Notes under the pieces: model-generated
Databases searched by the model: none
What the model was told of the DNA's origin: nothing
Seen by the model: only the letters and a program-made list of their open reading frames with translations
Translations under genes and position numbers: made by a program
NCBI GenBank assembly: GCA_940671915.1
Contig: CALNVZ010003433.1
Span: 19,719,678-19,783,677 of the forward strand
Length of the DNA: 64,000 nucleotides
DNA from: Paracentrotus lividus
Lineage: Eukaryota; Echinodermata; Echinoidea; Camarodonta; Echinidae
Direction of reading: 5' to 3'
In this document: piece after piece, positions 1 to 11,047 of the stretch
Layout of the letters: the number at the start of each line of letters is the position of its first letter
Position numbering within the stretch: the stretch's first letter is position 1

Positions 1-52
1 TACAGCAGACATAAAGATAAAGATAAGGCTACAAACTACATGAAAGACATAC

Positions 53-159
53 TCTGTGTTGTCATTGAAAGTATCAGACTGGATGTCAGCCGTAGTGTCG
101 TCAAATTCAGCCGTAGGGTCTTTGGGACCTAGCACAAGCTCATCCTCAGGCGGGATAAC
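53..159 (-). CDS. DCTN4: DCTN4 exon 9 (last coding exon in window)
   Basis: Encodes [20 protein letters not shown] and a following acidic stretch ending in DNTE. The vertebrate counterpart is VVVPPKELVLAGKDAAAEYD. Acceptor CCTGCAG, donor GTATGT, 107 nt; two bases are left for an exon off the left edge. Confidence 0.9.
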
Positions 160-3100
160 CTGCAGGAATAACCAACCATAGAGAAAGATAAAATAATATA
201 AATGATACATGGTTTATAGCAGCATTTTCACTAACAAAATTTATGTCAGTCTGAAGTAATCAGCACATTACTTTATTATTTCGTATTCATGAATTCTGGA
301 ATCTGATTGCTCAACCTTAGCCTTGATATAATCCTGTATAATTGCAAGAAAATTTTACAATTTGTTTCATTTATCTGAGAAAGTTAAATGGTGAGCTAGC
401 TAACTAAGTAGTCTAAACTTTAAGAAATATTATTTTTTTCATACTGCTTTTGATAAAAAATATGAAAGAGAGAAAGAGAAAGAGAGAGTGGGGAGGAATG
501 AACATGGACAGACAGTGACAAACAGACAGATAATAGTTTTTGGAAAATAATTATTAGACCAAATCATATGGGAGCTTAATATGACTTTGGCCCTGTAACA
601 TAAAATATTATTGCAAATTTGAAACAACCATTCTGATTGGTTCACAGTGAGATTGTTTTAATGTGAGAAGTCTGCACAACTATCAATTTGCAACTGATAG
701 TAATTCTTTATGTTACAGGGCACAGGTCTCATAAATATTTCCCAAGCTGTACATTTAAACAAGACTGACATAGGCAGATGTCGAGGGAGAGTTTACCAAC
801 CTGAGCAGTTGCATGGGTGTCCTCACATTCTTTGGGGTTAGATCCTTCCATTCTGATGGCCATTCGTTTTTCATGAGGGTTGCTCACCATCAGCGTCACA
901 ATGCTCTCCTTACCGTAGTGAAGGTTGGGCACCAAGAAGATCCGGACATCAGGGATGTGTTGGCTATAAGGAAGGAGGGAAATTAAAATAATGATTTAAA
1001 GCCACTTTTCAACGGCAGCCCTGTATAGCATCTTTTCTCAAGTCCTGGGAGTGTTTCACAAAGAGCTACAAATTAATTTGAAACGTACTTAAAATTCCTT
1101 GTTGTCTGCGGTATACTACATAACATATCACCTTATTAATCGTGCTCAGGATATGCAAGCTGTTGAGCAGTCTGTTGATGAGATTGCAAGTTAAATATGA
1201 AAATGAAAATGCTCCAAATTTTATTGTCCGGAAAGGATATTTATTTTGCCCCTTTTCTCGTGGGCCCGGCAGCCGCTGAGCAGCGCCAGAAGGACGTTGC
1301 TCTATCCCCCTCTTCCCAAACAGGGAAACAGCAACTACCATTTTTTAAACGTCTTTTGGTATTACGCGGCCGGGGCTCGAACCCATGACCTCCCGATTAT
1401 GAGGCGGAACTTCATCCACTGAGCCAATACATCGTTTTTTTTTGTTGTTTTTGTTTGTTTGTTTGTTTGTGTGTTTGTTTTTTGTTGTTGAAAATACTGT
1501 AACTCCATGTGAAACAGTCCCTAAATATACATTGTATATTTGTTAGACTCAGCCCCAAAACACAAGTCTTTAGTAGAACAGCAACTTAAAAGAATATGAT
1601 GATATCTTATTTCTTGTGTAAATGAATAATGAAAAAGTTCACAGGTTGTAATTTTTGCGCAATTGGTGCTCAGCTGGAGAACAAATTAGAACTTGCAACA
1701 AAAAATCCAGTTACCAATTCAATAGCCTGAATAGGTTGGCCCCCAAAGCAAAATATGCAGTTTCTACTGAGTTTCAATGTCACCAGATTGGAGATGATTG
1801 AGTACAGTTTTACACTTTTTAAATAAAGATTTCATTAGATTGCAATCAACTGCAACATTCATAGTTCTACTCCTTATTAACGAGGTTCTTACATGGCAAC
1901 AAGCTGAATCTTGAACTTGATAGAAGAAGGGTTAAATTCTGGCTTGCTCAGGTTATGTTCACATTCCTAAATGACAGAGAAGAAAAACAAAAATTATACA
2001 CGTAAGTGGACCGTATAATAACCAGAGGAGATAATATTTGGCGGTTTAGAAACATTAATCAATGATAAGGGGAGGAAATGACCCCAAGATAAAAATGGGG
2101 TAGTTCATTCTTTAAATACATAGAAAATATATGATATGGCCCAAGGACAATTTCTTCAGGGGGGGGGGGGGGGGGGGGGGGGTGGGGTGGGAAAGGGATT
2201 TCCCCTTCATTAGATTAGTACCATATTTTGAAAACTTAAGATCTTCCTGGCCTAAAGTTGATTAATTTTCTAGTTGGTTTAAAATAATATAATATATAAT
2301 AATAATAATAGTTGCATTTATATAGCGCTTAATACGATATCCACCTTGGTGTTTCTAAGCGCTTATACGTAGTGTTAACTAATTATTACCCGGCTGGGCT
2401 ACCCCGAAAGGCGCTCACAGCATTGAAGGAATTGCTTCCTACCGGTACCCATTCACCTCACTTGGGTCAAGTACGGCAAATTTGCAGGTTGACACCTTGC
2501 CGAAGGATGCTAGTGGTATGGACGGGATTCGAACCGCGTACCTTGTGATCGTAAGTCCGCCGACTTATCCACTCGACCACACCACTCCCACATGTTTATT
2601 AGCAAAAGGCAAAAAGGGAAACCTTTATGAATGTAATTGTAAATATAAGCTTGAATGCATAAACCTGACGTACATCTGCTCAATATTTCTTTTCTTATCT
2701 GACCAGAGTGCTTAAAAACAAAGTAAATACTTTTTACACTTGCTTCAGGGGTCTAACATTCAAAGTCCCATCAGAGGGACATAAGAAAATCTCACCCTGC
2801 ATCTCTGAGAGCGTTTGATCAGTAGATGTTTGTGCCTAGGGTACATCTGCTCCACAGACACACAGTGATGATCGGGATGCTGTAAGCGCTGTCTGATTGT
2901 ACAAACTGAGAAAAGAGAGACAATGTTGATCAGATAAAACAATTGCAGTGATTTATAACACATGTTCATAAAGGGATTACAAAATGGCTTGGGATAGAGC
3001 CATGCTACCAGTCATCCAGTGTGCAAGAAAGAATACTATGGACTTAGAATATGTTTTTTTTTTTTTTTGTAATGGCAGAGCATACTTTCCTGGGAGTTGT

Positions 3101-5985
3101 TTCTCCAAGTCGTTTGTGAAGTTATGGGTGACTTTACAAACAACTGAAACATATTCTTGGATGCTACACTAATCACATTCTCAATCATTTAGCAAAAGAA
3201 TTAATCACCAAATTCAGGCATAACTTATATGAACGACTTTGTGAAACACCACCAGGGGGGCGTTTCATGAATAAAGCTGTCAGACGTTTTATCCGACAAG
3301 TCCTGTTTTATCCAAATGTTAACATAGTAACAATATTTTTCAACTGATCAAAATCAAGTAAAGATGTCAGATCTGACAACTTGCAAGACAAGGAATGTTG
3401 ATAAAATGCTCTCAAAGACATAGAAAAAAAAAAAAAAAAAAAAAAAACGTCACTTACCATTGCCACTTTTGCCAAACTTTATAATCTTTCCACTTCTCTG
3501 TCAAACTTTTAAAAAAAATCTATTTCCACTATACTCTGCTATGCAAGATTAATACATCTATATTGGATTATTCATTTACATGGTAGATAATTACTTTGAT
3601 GTGACTTTACTCTACACTTACTTTTCTCCAGCACAACAGGCTGTGTGAGGATCTTGTTGGGGAGGGCATCTACTTCCTCTGAAGCTTCAGCTGGCTTCAC
3701 TGGTATAACGACTGCTTGCTCATCTTTCAACCTAATAAAAAAAATAATGAAAAATGATTGTAATAACATCAACAAACGATATATCGTTTGTCTTCATTAT
3801 AATGTATACCTTAGGAAGAATCATTCACTTTTGTTTCCGCATCAATTATTACCATTATATCTTTGAACAAAAAGTAATATTTGATTTGGAAAAAAAAAAA
3901 AAAAAAATGAATAGGTACACCAACTGAAATCTCCCTCTCTTTCTTACTCCATATAATATTCACATTGTGAAGTTATGATATTGCAAAAAGAAACAAATAA
4001 AAGGTAGGATAATTAGAACATGAACATTAAGCACTAACAGTATCAACTCAGATCAACACCACACTTGATTGCAGTCAACTGATATCATCTCCATTCACAA
4101 CGAGCACAATTAATCTCAATCAATTGCAATCAGATGTGACGTTGAATTTTGCACATTGGACTGCACATTGCCACTGAATAAAAAGGCAAAAAATGAACAC
4201 AGTCCCTTGAATACTAGTTACTAGAGCAAAAGTAATACGATGAAACATTTACTACATCACTTACGCCAATCCAGTGAATGAAGATAACAGAGCGCTGCTC
4301 CTTCGTCTGCCAGATCCTGGAGCCAAGTATTTCTCCTGGAGTCTGAAGTATGCTCGTCTCCTGGTAAACTTCTTGTGTTCCCTCTCCATCTTCTCATTCT
4401 TTGCTAGCTGATGGTAGTAGTCTGACAGATCTTGGATCTGTAAAAAACATTTATCAAGCAGTTGATTCAAAATTTTGTATTATGATTTTCTTGGAGCTTT
4501 TACTTTAAGATTTTTTTATCCGTGTCTGAAGATTTATTTCAAGAGAAGCTTTCTGGAAGTCATCCTGGATTGTTTATCATACTGTCTTAACTTACATTTT
4601 CATGTCATTCATGTCATTGAGGCGATAAGACGAGAAGTGTTGACTTACCCTTTTTGCTCCAGTGTTCTCAGGCTCTAACCAGGGTCCACTTGCTACAGGT
4701 TGAAAGAAAAACTAAACAATGATTATCTAACAAGCTATAATTTGCCCTTTTCCCTCTTTTAAAAATCAATCTAAAAAAGATCAAATTACAAAGATCATAG
4801 ATGTACACACATTGATTACAGTGTACACTAAATGCAATCCATCATAATACATGTAAGTTACTTTAACAGTGACTGTGAGCATTTAAGATTTATTTTATCA
4901 AACGGACTCTGATTTAAAATAAAAATAATTCATGTCCAGCCAGACACAAAAAAATTAACACTAAATGGCTTTACCTAATATTCTATTGGTTACTGCTTAA
5001 AGAGTCAGACCAACTAAACAGTTTACATCTACCCTTCGTGCAGGGCACAAACTCAAAATAGGTGCCAAGCCTTGTAATGTACACACACTCAGTTACTGTG
5101 TATGTTACTCTATATTCACAATCCAACACATGTGCATGTGGTGCATTTGTAGATGTAGGCCCAAGTGTTTGGGTAGAGGTAAACTTTTTATAATTCTTCT
5201 AACAGTGCTTGACCCTTACCGGTAATTAACGGTGTATAAGCGCACCTTTTTGCCGTCGGGAAAAAGTCAAAGTAGGGGGGTGCGGTTAATACATAGAGAT
5301 AGGATTGGCGAGGCTTAGATTTAACATATTTTGTCAAAAATACATAGAGTCTAGTGATATCAGACTATTTATGCATAATAATAGGGTCAAAGCTATTTTA
5401 AACCCTCAAAAATAAGTAAATTAAAAACTTAATTGTCATATTTTGACGCTGATTGACCGCGAGATGCATGTGAAACCCGCCAGGTCGAGTGTGTAGAAAC
5501 ACCCGCTGCTAGCGGCCTGGAGATTACCATGTAGGGTGCTTTGCCGATGTTCAAAACATTCACTTCAAATCCATAACAAAAGTCAAAATACATCATCAAA
5601 CATAACAATCACACAAAAAATCTTACCCCTAGATATCCTTCTTGAGAAACTAGTTTAGACAGATCTGATATGACCACAAAACTTCTGATAAGGAGAAGTT
5701 TTGCATGGCTGCATTTCATCCAAACACTCACTTCGCCGATCGGTATTATCCTGCATAGCGCATGCGTGGTTAGGTATTGCAACATACTAGTACAATGCAC
5801 TAGTCTGTGCATGCAGACACTTTGTAGTTTAGGAAATAGAAAAGTCCCGATCATTTTCCTCTTTATTCTCTTTTGTTTATCTTTACTTCAGCTAATTGCC
5901 TTGTTGTTTCTCATAAATAAACAAGATTACAAGATTGAATTCTTTCATTAATTTCTTAATTATTATTTTTAATTAATTTTTTTTA

Positions 5986-6027
<42 letters not shown>

Positions 6028-8070
6028 GCAAGGGTCCAAATTCGGGGGTGCGGTTTATACACGAGTGCGGCTTATACACCGTTAATTACGGTAATTGTTC
6101 GGTACAGTTCATGTGTTCTATTGACATTTTTTTTCAAACCTAAGAATCCATGGTCATCATTTTTTTTTATCCATACTCACCAGAGTCTTTGTCTGGCATG
6201 CCAGCATCTCTAGAGCTCCACCTACATAGCCCACAGGCCAAGTAATAAGCTTTCTTGGTGGCGGTCTTGGTAGGATCTCTAGGGTCAGGGACTTGTACGC
6301 TAGTGGCTCGATGTGAGAGGGTGTGCTGGCAGCTAGGACAGTCCAGACAGTTCCCGCAGCGGTTCTTCTTAGACTTGGCCTCGGCTGACGGCATGTTCTC
6401 CAGGCAGTTCGGACAGTAGTGGGAATCCACCTGGGTAGATGATATAAATGATTTTATTTGATTTTGATTTACTTCAACAAGTTAGAATGAAATAAATAAG
6501 CCTCTTGCCTAACAAGAAGGTTGTGAGAAGGTAGCAAGATGTTACAAAACATGAATGGCAGACCAGCCCTCATAGGACGATGTCAATCTGTTCGTATTGA
6601 CCAAGTACTTCAAGTGAGGCTATGTTTTACGGTGAAAATAGAGGGCATCTCAGAGGAGAGACCATTGAATAAAACTATAATACATCAGAAAAAATGTTTT
6701 ACTTTAATTTAATTTGATTGATTTTATCATACTTCATGGTCTCTTTCGATCTTCTCTCTCTTTGGATGGTGTTCCTGAAATTATTTAACTAACAACTTAT
6801 TGGAAATTTCAGGGTTGTTTTGAGTTTTCAAAACCCTGATTTTGCAATAGCTTTTCACTTTATTTAAAAAAAAAAAAATAGGCTTCAAAAATTTACTAGC
6901 TGGGGCTTAGAATAAAATGGTCTTCAAGTGCCGAGTCAGATTGACCCTTAGATTACTTACTTTTCCTACAAAAATTGCTTGAGTTCAGCTCTAGAAAAAT
7001 TATTGAAATCTTTCTTTTGAATGACAAGTAAAAAAAAAAAAAGGGAAACATATGGCGTTGTATGGCTTCCCGAAGGCCCCTTTTCAATACCATGGCGTGA
7101 CAGAAAGAAACGTCTACAAGTTCTTATGTACAGAGCTAGAGGAAAATGCATTTTTATTGTTGGGCGCTCTGATTAGCTACCGCGTGAAGCTTTGCCTCCT
7201 TTTTGCGATGAATGAAGTGCGTTGACTGTAACTGAACAACGCGATTCAGCTGTTTCCAGAAAGTACGCTTTTATCGTGCGCGCTGTCAATCATAACCAAC
7301 GTGGACCATTTCGCAAGAGAAACTGCTGACTCGACTTCACAAAACCTGTCCACGGAAACCCACTGCTACAATACTTTTGAGTATAAAGAAGAGAAATATA
7401 AATAGGAACTTCAACGAATCGACTGGGGCATTCTGTGGATGGAAATAAAACGTAGCAAAAAAATGAGTCAGGACTTACCAAAAAAATAAGTGACGAGTCT
7501 AAATTTTATCGTGACTATTGCTCACTCTAAGGCACAATGGTAGTGTATTTCATATGCTAACGTGATCATTCGAGCGTCATGCATATTTGTGGAGTTAAAA
7601 ATTTAATGTGTGTGAAAAAAACTGTGATACTTGCTTTGCGCAAACAGCGCCACCACGCAACAAATGCTGGCGATAAAGTCTACGAGTCACTGAATTGATC
7701 TGCTATAAGAGTAAGGAAAAATACACTTGAATAAATAAACAAAGCGACTAGATTCTTACAGTTAGTTTCATTTCTAGCTTCACACAATAAGAAAACATAA
7801 TTTTGAGCATATGGGACCACAGTTTCATGAATCAATAGATTCTACAATACAATTTATACATGCACCAATTCGTCTGTGGGCGTTTCCATCTGGATGATTT
7901 TTGTTGACTATTTCCTCTTCCAACAGGTTTAAGATACTCACCTCGTGAGAAACACATTTTCCACATCTTATTTTCAAACAGTGCTTGCAGAAATAAAGCT
8001 GAACAATGGAAGAACGGGCGTTGCAAGAGCACAGAATCTGTACTCTCTGCAGTTCCAACTTGGCAGCCAT
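53..8070 (-). CDS. DCTN4: Dynactin subunit 4 (p62), nine coding exons, 3' end outside window
   Basis: Dynactin p62 is part of the pointed-end complex of dynactin, the cofactor of cytoplasmic dynein that links it to cargo and to the Arp1 filament. The spliced exons (8070-7942, 6430-6181, 4692-4649, 4437-4265, 3731-3622, 2905-2796, 1966-1893, 963-801, 159-53) give 1160 nt, or 386 codons plus 2 nt; the vertebrate protein is about 460 residues, so about 75 are beyond base 1. All splice phases agree. The N-terminal third is the family's cysteine-rich zinc-binding region: CxxC pairs at residues 28/31, 49/52, 68/71, 74/77 and 109/112. Family hallmarks visible are [32 protein letters not shown] and [12 protein letters not shown]. 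The start ATG has a good context (AAAATGG) and gives the expected N-terminal length. No in-frame stop or frameshift was seen. Recognition is by memory of the family, not by a search. Confidence 0.95.
801..963 (-). CDS. DCTN4: DCTN4 exon 8 (weak or tandem splice donor)
   Basis: Encodes [20 protein letters not shown] and on to CEDTHATAQ, aligning with NYIPEVRI..IPNLRYMKES of vertebrates. The acceptor is CTTATAG. The phase of exon 9 requires the donor CAG/GTTGGT, whose +3 to +5 bases are poor. A better-looking GTAAAC donor lies 4 nt downstream, but using it would shift the frame. Confidence 0.92.
1200..1434 (-). mobile_element. tRNA-derived SINE in a DCTN4 intron
   Basis: On the minus strand a Pol III A box (TGGCTCAGTGG, 1426-1416) and B box (GGTTCGAGCC, 1383-1374) are spaced as in a tRNA. 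The anticodon region (CCTCATAATC) resembles tRNA-Met or Arg. No acceptor stem pairs, so this is not a working tRNA. A ~160-bp body follows. Part of the body (pattern GGTATTGAAAAGGGGCCTTC) seems to recur near 7075-7100. Confidence 0.7.
1893..1966 (-). CDS. DCTN4: DCTN4 exon 7
   Basis: Encodes [18 protein letters not shown] followed by KIQLVA, one of the best-conserved parts of the protein. Acceptor ATTTAG, donor GTAAGA, 74 nt; it leaves two bases. Confidence 0.94.
2159..2182. repeat. G24 homopolymer
   Basis: An uninterrupted run of 24 G followed by TGGGGTGGG, in a DCTN4 intron. It could form a G-quadruplex on the plus strand (the non-template side of DCTN4 is the minus strand). Confidence 0.9.
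2296..2590 (-). mobile_element. tRNA-derived SINE with LINE-type 3' tail
   Basis: The head on the minus strand (GTGGTCGAGTGGATAAG as A box, GGTTCGAATCC as B box) looks like a tRNA-Ser or Leu relative. The body runs to a 3' tail with two GCGCT motifs, the stretch AGCGCTATATAAATG and a short ATT microsatellite. This is the standard SINE layout. The tail matches the LINE at 15285-15687. Confidence 0.82.
2796..2905 (-). CDS. DCTN4: DCTN4 exon 6
   Basis: Encodes [20 protein letters not shown] followed by the almost invariant [17 protein letters not shown]. Acceptor TTCTCAG, donor GTGAGA, 110 nt; it ends on a codon boundary. The terminal RCR joins ECEHN of exon 7 to form a further cysteine pair. 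Confidence 0.94.
3254..3420. mobile_element. MITE fragment (GGGGGCGTTTCATGA family)
   Basis: The left end, with CAGGGGGGCGTTTCATGA and TTTTATCCGACAAG, is the same family as the palindromic element at 53466-53605. The right arm is degenerate (GATGTCAGATCTGACA). It lies in a DCTN4 intron. Confidence 0.5.
3424..3447. repeat. A24 homopolymer
   Basis: A simple A run at the inner edge of the MITE fragment at 3254-3420, in a DCTN4 intron. Confidence 0.95.
3622..3731 (-). CDS. DCTN4: DCTN4 exon 5
   Basis: Encodes the less conserved linker [19 protein letters not shown] followed by [17 protein letters not shown]. Only the LK start and the pattern E.V..LP......PV match the vertebrate protein, so support is mainly position, splice sites (TTATTAG acceptor, GTAAGT donor) and phase. 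It is 110 nt long and leaves one base. Confidence 0.87.
4265..4437 (-). CDS. DCTN4: DCTN4 exon 4
   Basis: Encodes [20 protein letters not shown] and then a basic segment rich in Arg and Lys ([11 protein letters not shown]), ending in SSFTGL. Charged helix-forming composition fits the coiled stretch after the zinc region in the family. Acceptor TTTACAG, donor GTAAGT, 173 nt; it leaves two bases for exon 5. Confidence 0.93.
4649..4692 (-). CDS. DCTN4: DCTN4 exon 3 (44-nt mini-exon)
   Basis: This short exon is needed to link [11 protein letters not shown] to [12 protein letters not shown]. It encodes [15 protein letters not shown], which matches the ASGGW.EPEN segment of vertebrate p62. Acceptor TGTAG, donor GTAAGT. 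Its length of 44 nt corrects the phase left by exon 2. It is too short for simple ORF calling. Confidence 0.88.
5219..6091. mobile_element. Foldback DNA element, TA target duplication
   Basis: The ends are inverted copies: left CCGGTAATTAACGGTGTATA, right (reverse complement) CCGTAATTAACGGTGTATA. Each is followed inward by a GCGCACC or GCCGCAC stretch, and TA flanks both sides (5217-5218, 6092-6093). A second GGGGGTGCGGTTTATAC motif lies just inside. The 873-bp interior has no transposase frame, so it is non-autonomous. TA duplication suggests the Tc1/mariner group. It lies between DCTN4 exons 2 and 3. Confidence 0.75.
5991..6026. repeat. T36 homopolymer
   Basis: A run of 36 T inside the right part of the foldback element at 5219-6091. 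Run length is likely to be uncertain in the assembly. Confidence 0.95.
6181..6430 (-). CDS. DCTN4: DCTN4 exon 2 (zinc-binding cysteines)
   Basis: The acceptor CTACCCAG precedes GTG GAT TCC CAC (VDSH), which joins CVSHE of exon 1 in frame. The exon carries the densest cysteine cluster and the segment [17 protein letters not shown]. The donor is GTGAGT at 6180-6175. It is 250 nt long and leaves one base to be completed by exon 3. Confidence 0.95.
7942..8070 (-). CDS. DCTN4: DCTN4 exon 1 (start codon)
   Basis: Encodes residues 1-43, from ATG at 8070-8068 to CACGAG followed by the donor GTGAGT (7941-7936). It includes the first CxxC (YFCKHC) and the conserved CVSHE. The reading frame is open further upstream, but conserved protein starts only here and the upstream translation is low-complexity (poly-valine), so the internal ATG is chosen. 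It ends in phase 0. Confidence 0.93.
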
Positions 8071-8243
8071 TTTCCGAGATTGACGAACTATAATGTTTTT
8101 GACAAAAGAGGGCTTTGCGCTCGTTATCAGTACATGCAAAGACAAGCAGATCAGAGACCATGGAGACTCAACATGTGTTATATGTCCCTTTTTTTTTTCC
8201 AGCAAAAGTTTATGATCAATTTCAAAATAAATAAAGAAAGAGG

Positions 8244-8276
<33 letters not shown>

Positions 8277-10709
8277 ACAAACAAATGAAAGCCAACATTA
8301 TACAGAAAGTGGGGGAGGGGGAGTAAAGGAAGCAATAATACACTAACATCATCTTCATTTTTTTATAGTTCTTTTAAAAAAATATAAAAAATAAAATTAG
8401 AAATAAATTAGGGTCAAATTCCTGGTCATTCGTGATAAGGGCCACACACTTTTCGGGTCAATTTGCCCTGGATTATGAGTCAAGGCTTCGACACACTTGG
8501 TTCTTGGTCAATAAAAGTTACTCAATTTAATTCTCTCTGGGTCATATTAACCCTTGGGAAGTGCCCCAAGGACCCACATTTTTGGACAAAGGCTCTGATC
8601 GACCCGGATTTGGGGTCCGACTTTGACACGAATTACAGGTCAAGGATGACTTTGCTGTTTGAGTCAAATCAAGACTGAAAGGCTAATCATTTTTATCCGA
8701 ACTTAGATTTTAAAATTTGACCCCTCATTTTTTAAAGGAGAAATACAAAAACAAAAAAAAAGACAAACATGTATGATCAGACGAAATAAACGTCAACCGT
8801 TGAACGTAAAACATAATTTTTATAGCCCCATTTTGCAAAGAGGTCTCTGGAACCTGCAACCATGTTATGATGATTATATTCAATCAATCACCCGACCATA
8901 TCACCACGTTGCATATCACCCACCAAACGAGTATTTTATTATCAAAACGATCTCATCATATTGGCGACTGAGGGGACTCTGAAGCGGTCAAAATGCAAAT
9001 TTTCAATGCACTAGTAATAATTCTATTCAATGTGTAATTTTCTTAATTTGAATGTCTGCATTTTTATTAATGGAAATTGAAATTGCTCCACTATTCCATC
9101 TCACCACGCACGATTTCATTCCCAAATACTGGCCTATTTTCTATATAGCACACCAATTATTCATGGAATAACAATTTTTTCTATCGGTATATATATATAC
9201 CTAATACCAGTGACACCATTTTTGTCTTAAGTAGGACGTTTTCTATTTTGCTTGATAGTCATTATGCTGCATTGGTGTCATTTTCTATTCTTCTAACTTA
9301 TCAATTTTCACAGTGGAATGGGGCCTTATTAATTTTGCATAAAAGTATTGTTTGTCTTTTAATGTAATGCAATTTGGTGTCCCCTTTTTATTAACTAGGA
9401 CGTCTCCGGGGTCACCAAACCATTATTTTACTGTGTTAAAATTTAGATTTTTGTTTTCTTCATATATCTGAAAAACATTCAGGCAAATGTTTATTAAATA
9501 GTGAACTACATTGGAATTACCTCATTGCATTTTGTCTCTTAATTTTCTACAGCCAGTCCATTATCAAAAATCACGCATTAGACATAAATCTAAAATGTAT
9601 CGGCCGTGCCCCCGCCCTATTTTCAAATCCTGGATCCTTTGCCTCCTTTAATGAATTCACTTTAAAAAAAAAAAACAACAAACAACAAAACAAAACAAAT
9701 CCGATTCTATTGATAATTGCTCTGATCGATTACTGTATGCTGTGGTATTTTCATCTTATCCGCGTCTATTTATACATCCCCCGGGTTAAAACATCTGTCC
9801 GCTATTTATCACTAAACGTAAGATGATTTTAATCAATCAATAGTTTCACTCATCGGATAAAGTGCCTTTTTGTCTTTACACAAAGCGAGTAGCCACTGAG
9901 CGCTTTAAGCTGTGAGTGGCTGGTCCGGGTGTTACCAGAGAGATTATTCAAGAGGAATTAAAAACTACCAAAGACTTTTAATAAAAAGTTAGCTTTAGTA
10001 GGGGAATTAATAAATACACTCAAGCGGAATAAAGCGTCCCAAAGATATAAGCCCTAAATATACTTTTTATCCGAAATTCGAAATAGAATGACCTACTTCG
10101 CACATTATGCAGAAATTAATGACAATTTAAAGAATAAAGCGTCGGAACAAATAAAATAAAAAAAATGATATAGCGACCTGAAGAAAGTTTTGTCTTGTGT
10201 TTTGCGAGCGCGAAGCGCGAGCTGAAAATTTTGCCTTATAATAACATTTAGCGTTGCATTTGGCATTTATTTTGCCTCTTATAGTTCACTTAATAAAAAA
10301 AAAAATATATTAGGCTTTAAAAATCGAGGGGGACACGTCTCCCCGCCCCCCCCCCCCGGATCACCGCCAATGCCCACATTAATAATGATGATTAAAAGTA
10401 TTCTACGCTGGTTGTAAACTAGCTATAGTATTGGCAAGGTCATTATAGGTCGGAATTCATCTACCGACCAGCATTAGAAGTTGGGTAGGCCTACACACTT
10501 TTGTGGATATTAATTATTAGACAAAGAGAGTGGAACAATTATTCTGACACCGAAATTCTAAAATTAGGACAATAACGCCTCACTGTTTTGGAATGTCGCC
10601 CGCATACGGTGAGCAACCTGCTTGCATGCAGTTGTAACAAAAATTAAATTGGCAGCAAACATAAGCCAAATATTATGGCATTAACACATTACATGCACTG
10701 TGGTGTATA
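8071..10709. other. DCTN4 upstream region, no gene seen
   Basis: Holds the DCTN4 5' flank. No TATA box was seen close to the start codon. A CAA microsatellite lies at 8246-8277. A stretch at 8405-8660 is rich in GGGTCA and TTGACCC. A scrap at 9605-9645 (CTATTTTCAAATCCTGGATC) matches the right end of the hAT-like MITE at 58624-58772. No coding region can be supported. Confidence 0.6.
8246..8277. repeat. (CAA)n microsatellite
   Basis: About ten CAA units, read as poly-Asn or poly-Val in spurious frames upstream of DCTN4. Confidence 0.9.
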
Positions 10710-10834
10710 CAGGATTAGCGGATGGGGGGGGGGGGGGGGCGCCACCGAAATTTTCCGATTTTAACACAATCAATTGGTGGTTTTCAAATTATGGCAGGTG
10801 GGGCGCCCCTGCATCCCGCCTGGATGCGCCACTG
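10710..10834. mobile_element. Degenerate hAT-like MITE
   Basis: The right end CTGGATGCGCCACTG is the reverse complement of a CAGTGGCGCATCCAG type hAT terminus. The left end CAGGATTAGCGGATGGGG is a poor match. The interior is G- and C-rich. No target duplication was seen. Confidence 0.45.
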
Positions 10835-11007
10835 CATGCATGCCACAATAATCTGTAGCACAAAAAGAAGGTGTTTTTATTTCAACATTATTGAAAGAGC
10901 CTAGTCCACTAGCATAGAGAAAATTAATTATTACGATAATTGTCCTGATTGTATGATGTGTGCTTAACAAATTGTGACACAATTTGATTGTGAAATGCAA
11001 AAAAAAC

Positions 11008-11047
11008 AAACAAACAAAACAAAACAAAACAAAACAAAACAAAACAA
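11008..11047. repeat. (AAAAC)n microsatellite
   Basis: Pentanucleotide AAAAC run of about eight units. Confidence 0.9.

Noticed and set aside
1368..1434. tRNA gene (A and B boxes on the minus strand)
   Set aside because: Acceptor stem bases do not pair and a SINE body follows the B box, so it is a SINE head.
2512..2590. tRNA-Ser or tRNA-Leu gene
   Set aside because: It continues directly into a SINE body and LINE-type tail; no separate terminator or intact cloverleaf.
7825..8358. 177-residue minus-strand frame as the full first exon of DCTN4
   Set aside because: Only residues from the internal ATG at 8070 to the donor at 7942 match the family; the upstream part is microsatellite-derived poly-Val and the downstream part is intron.
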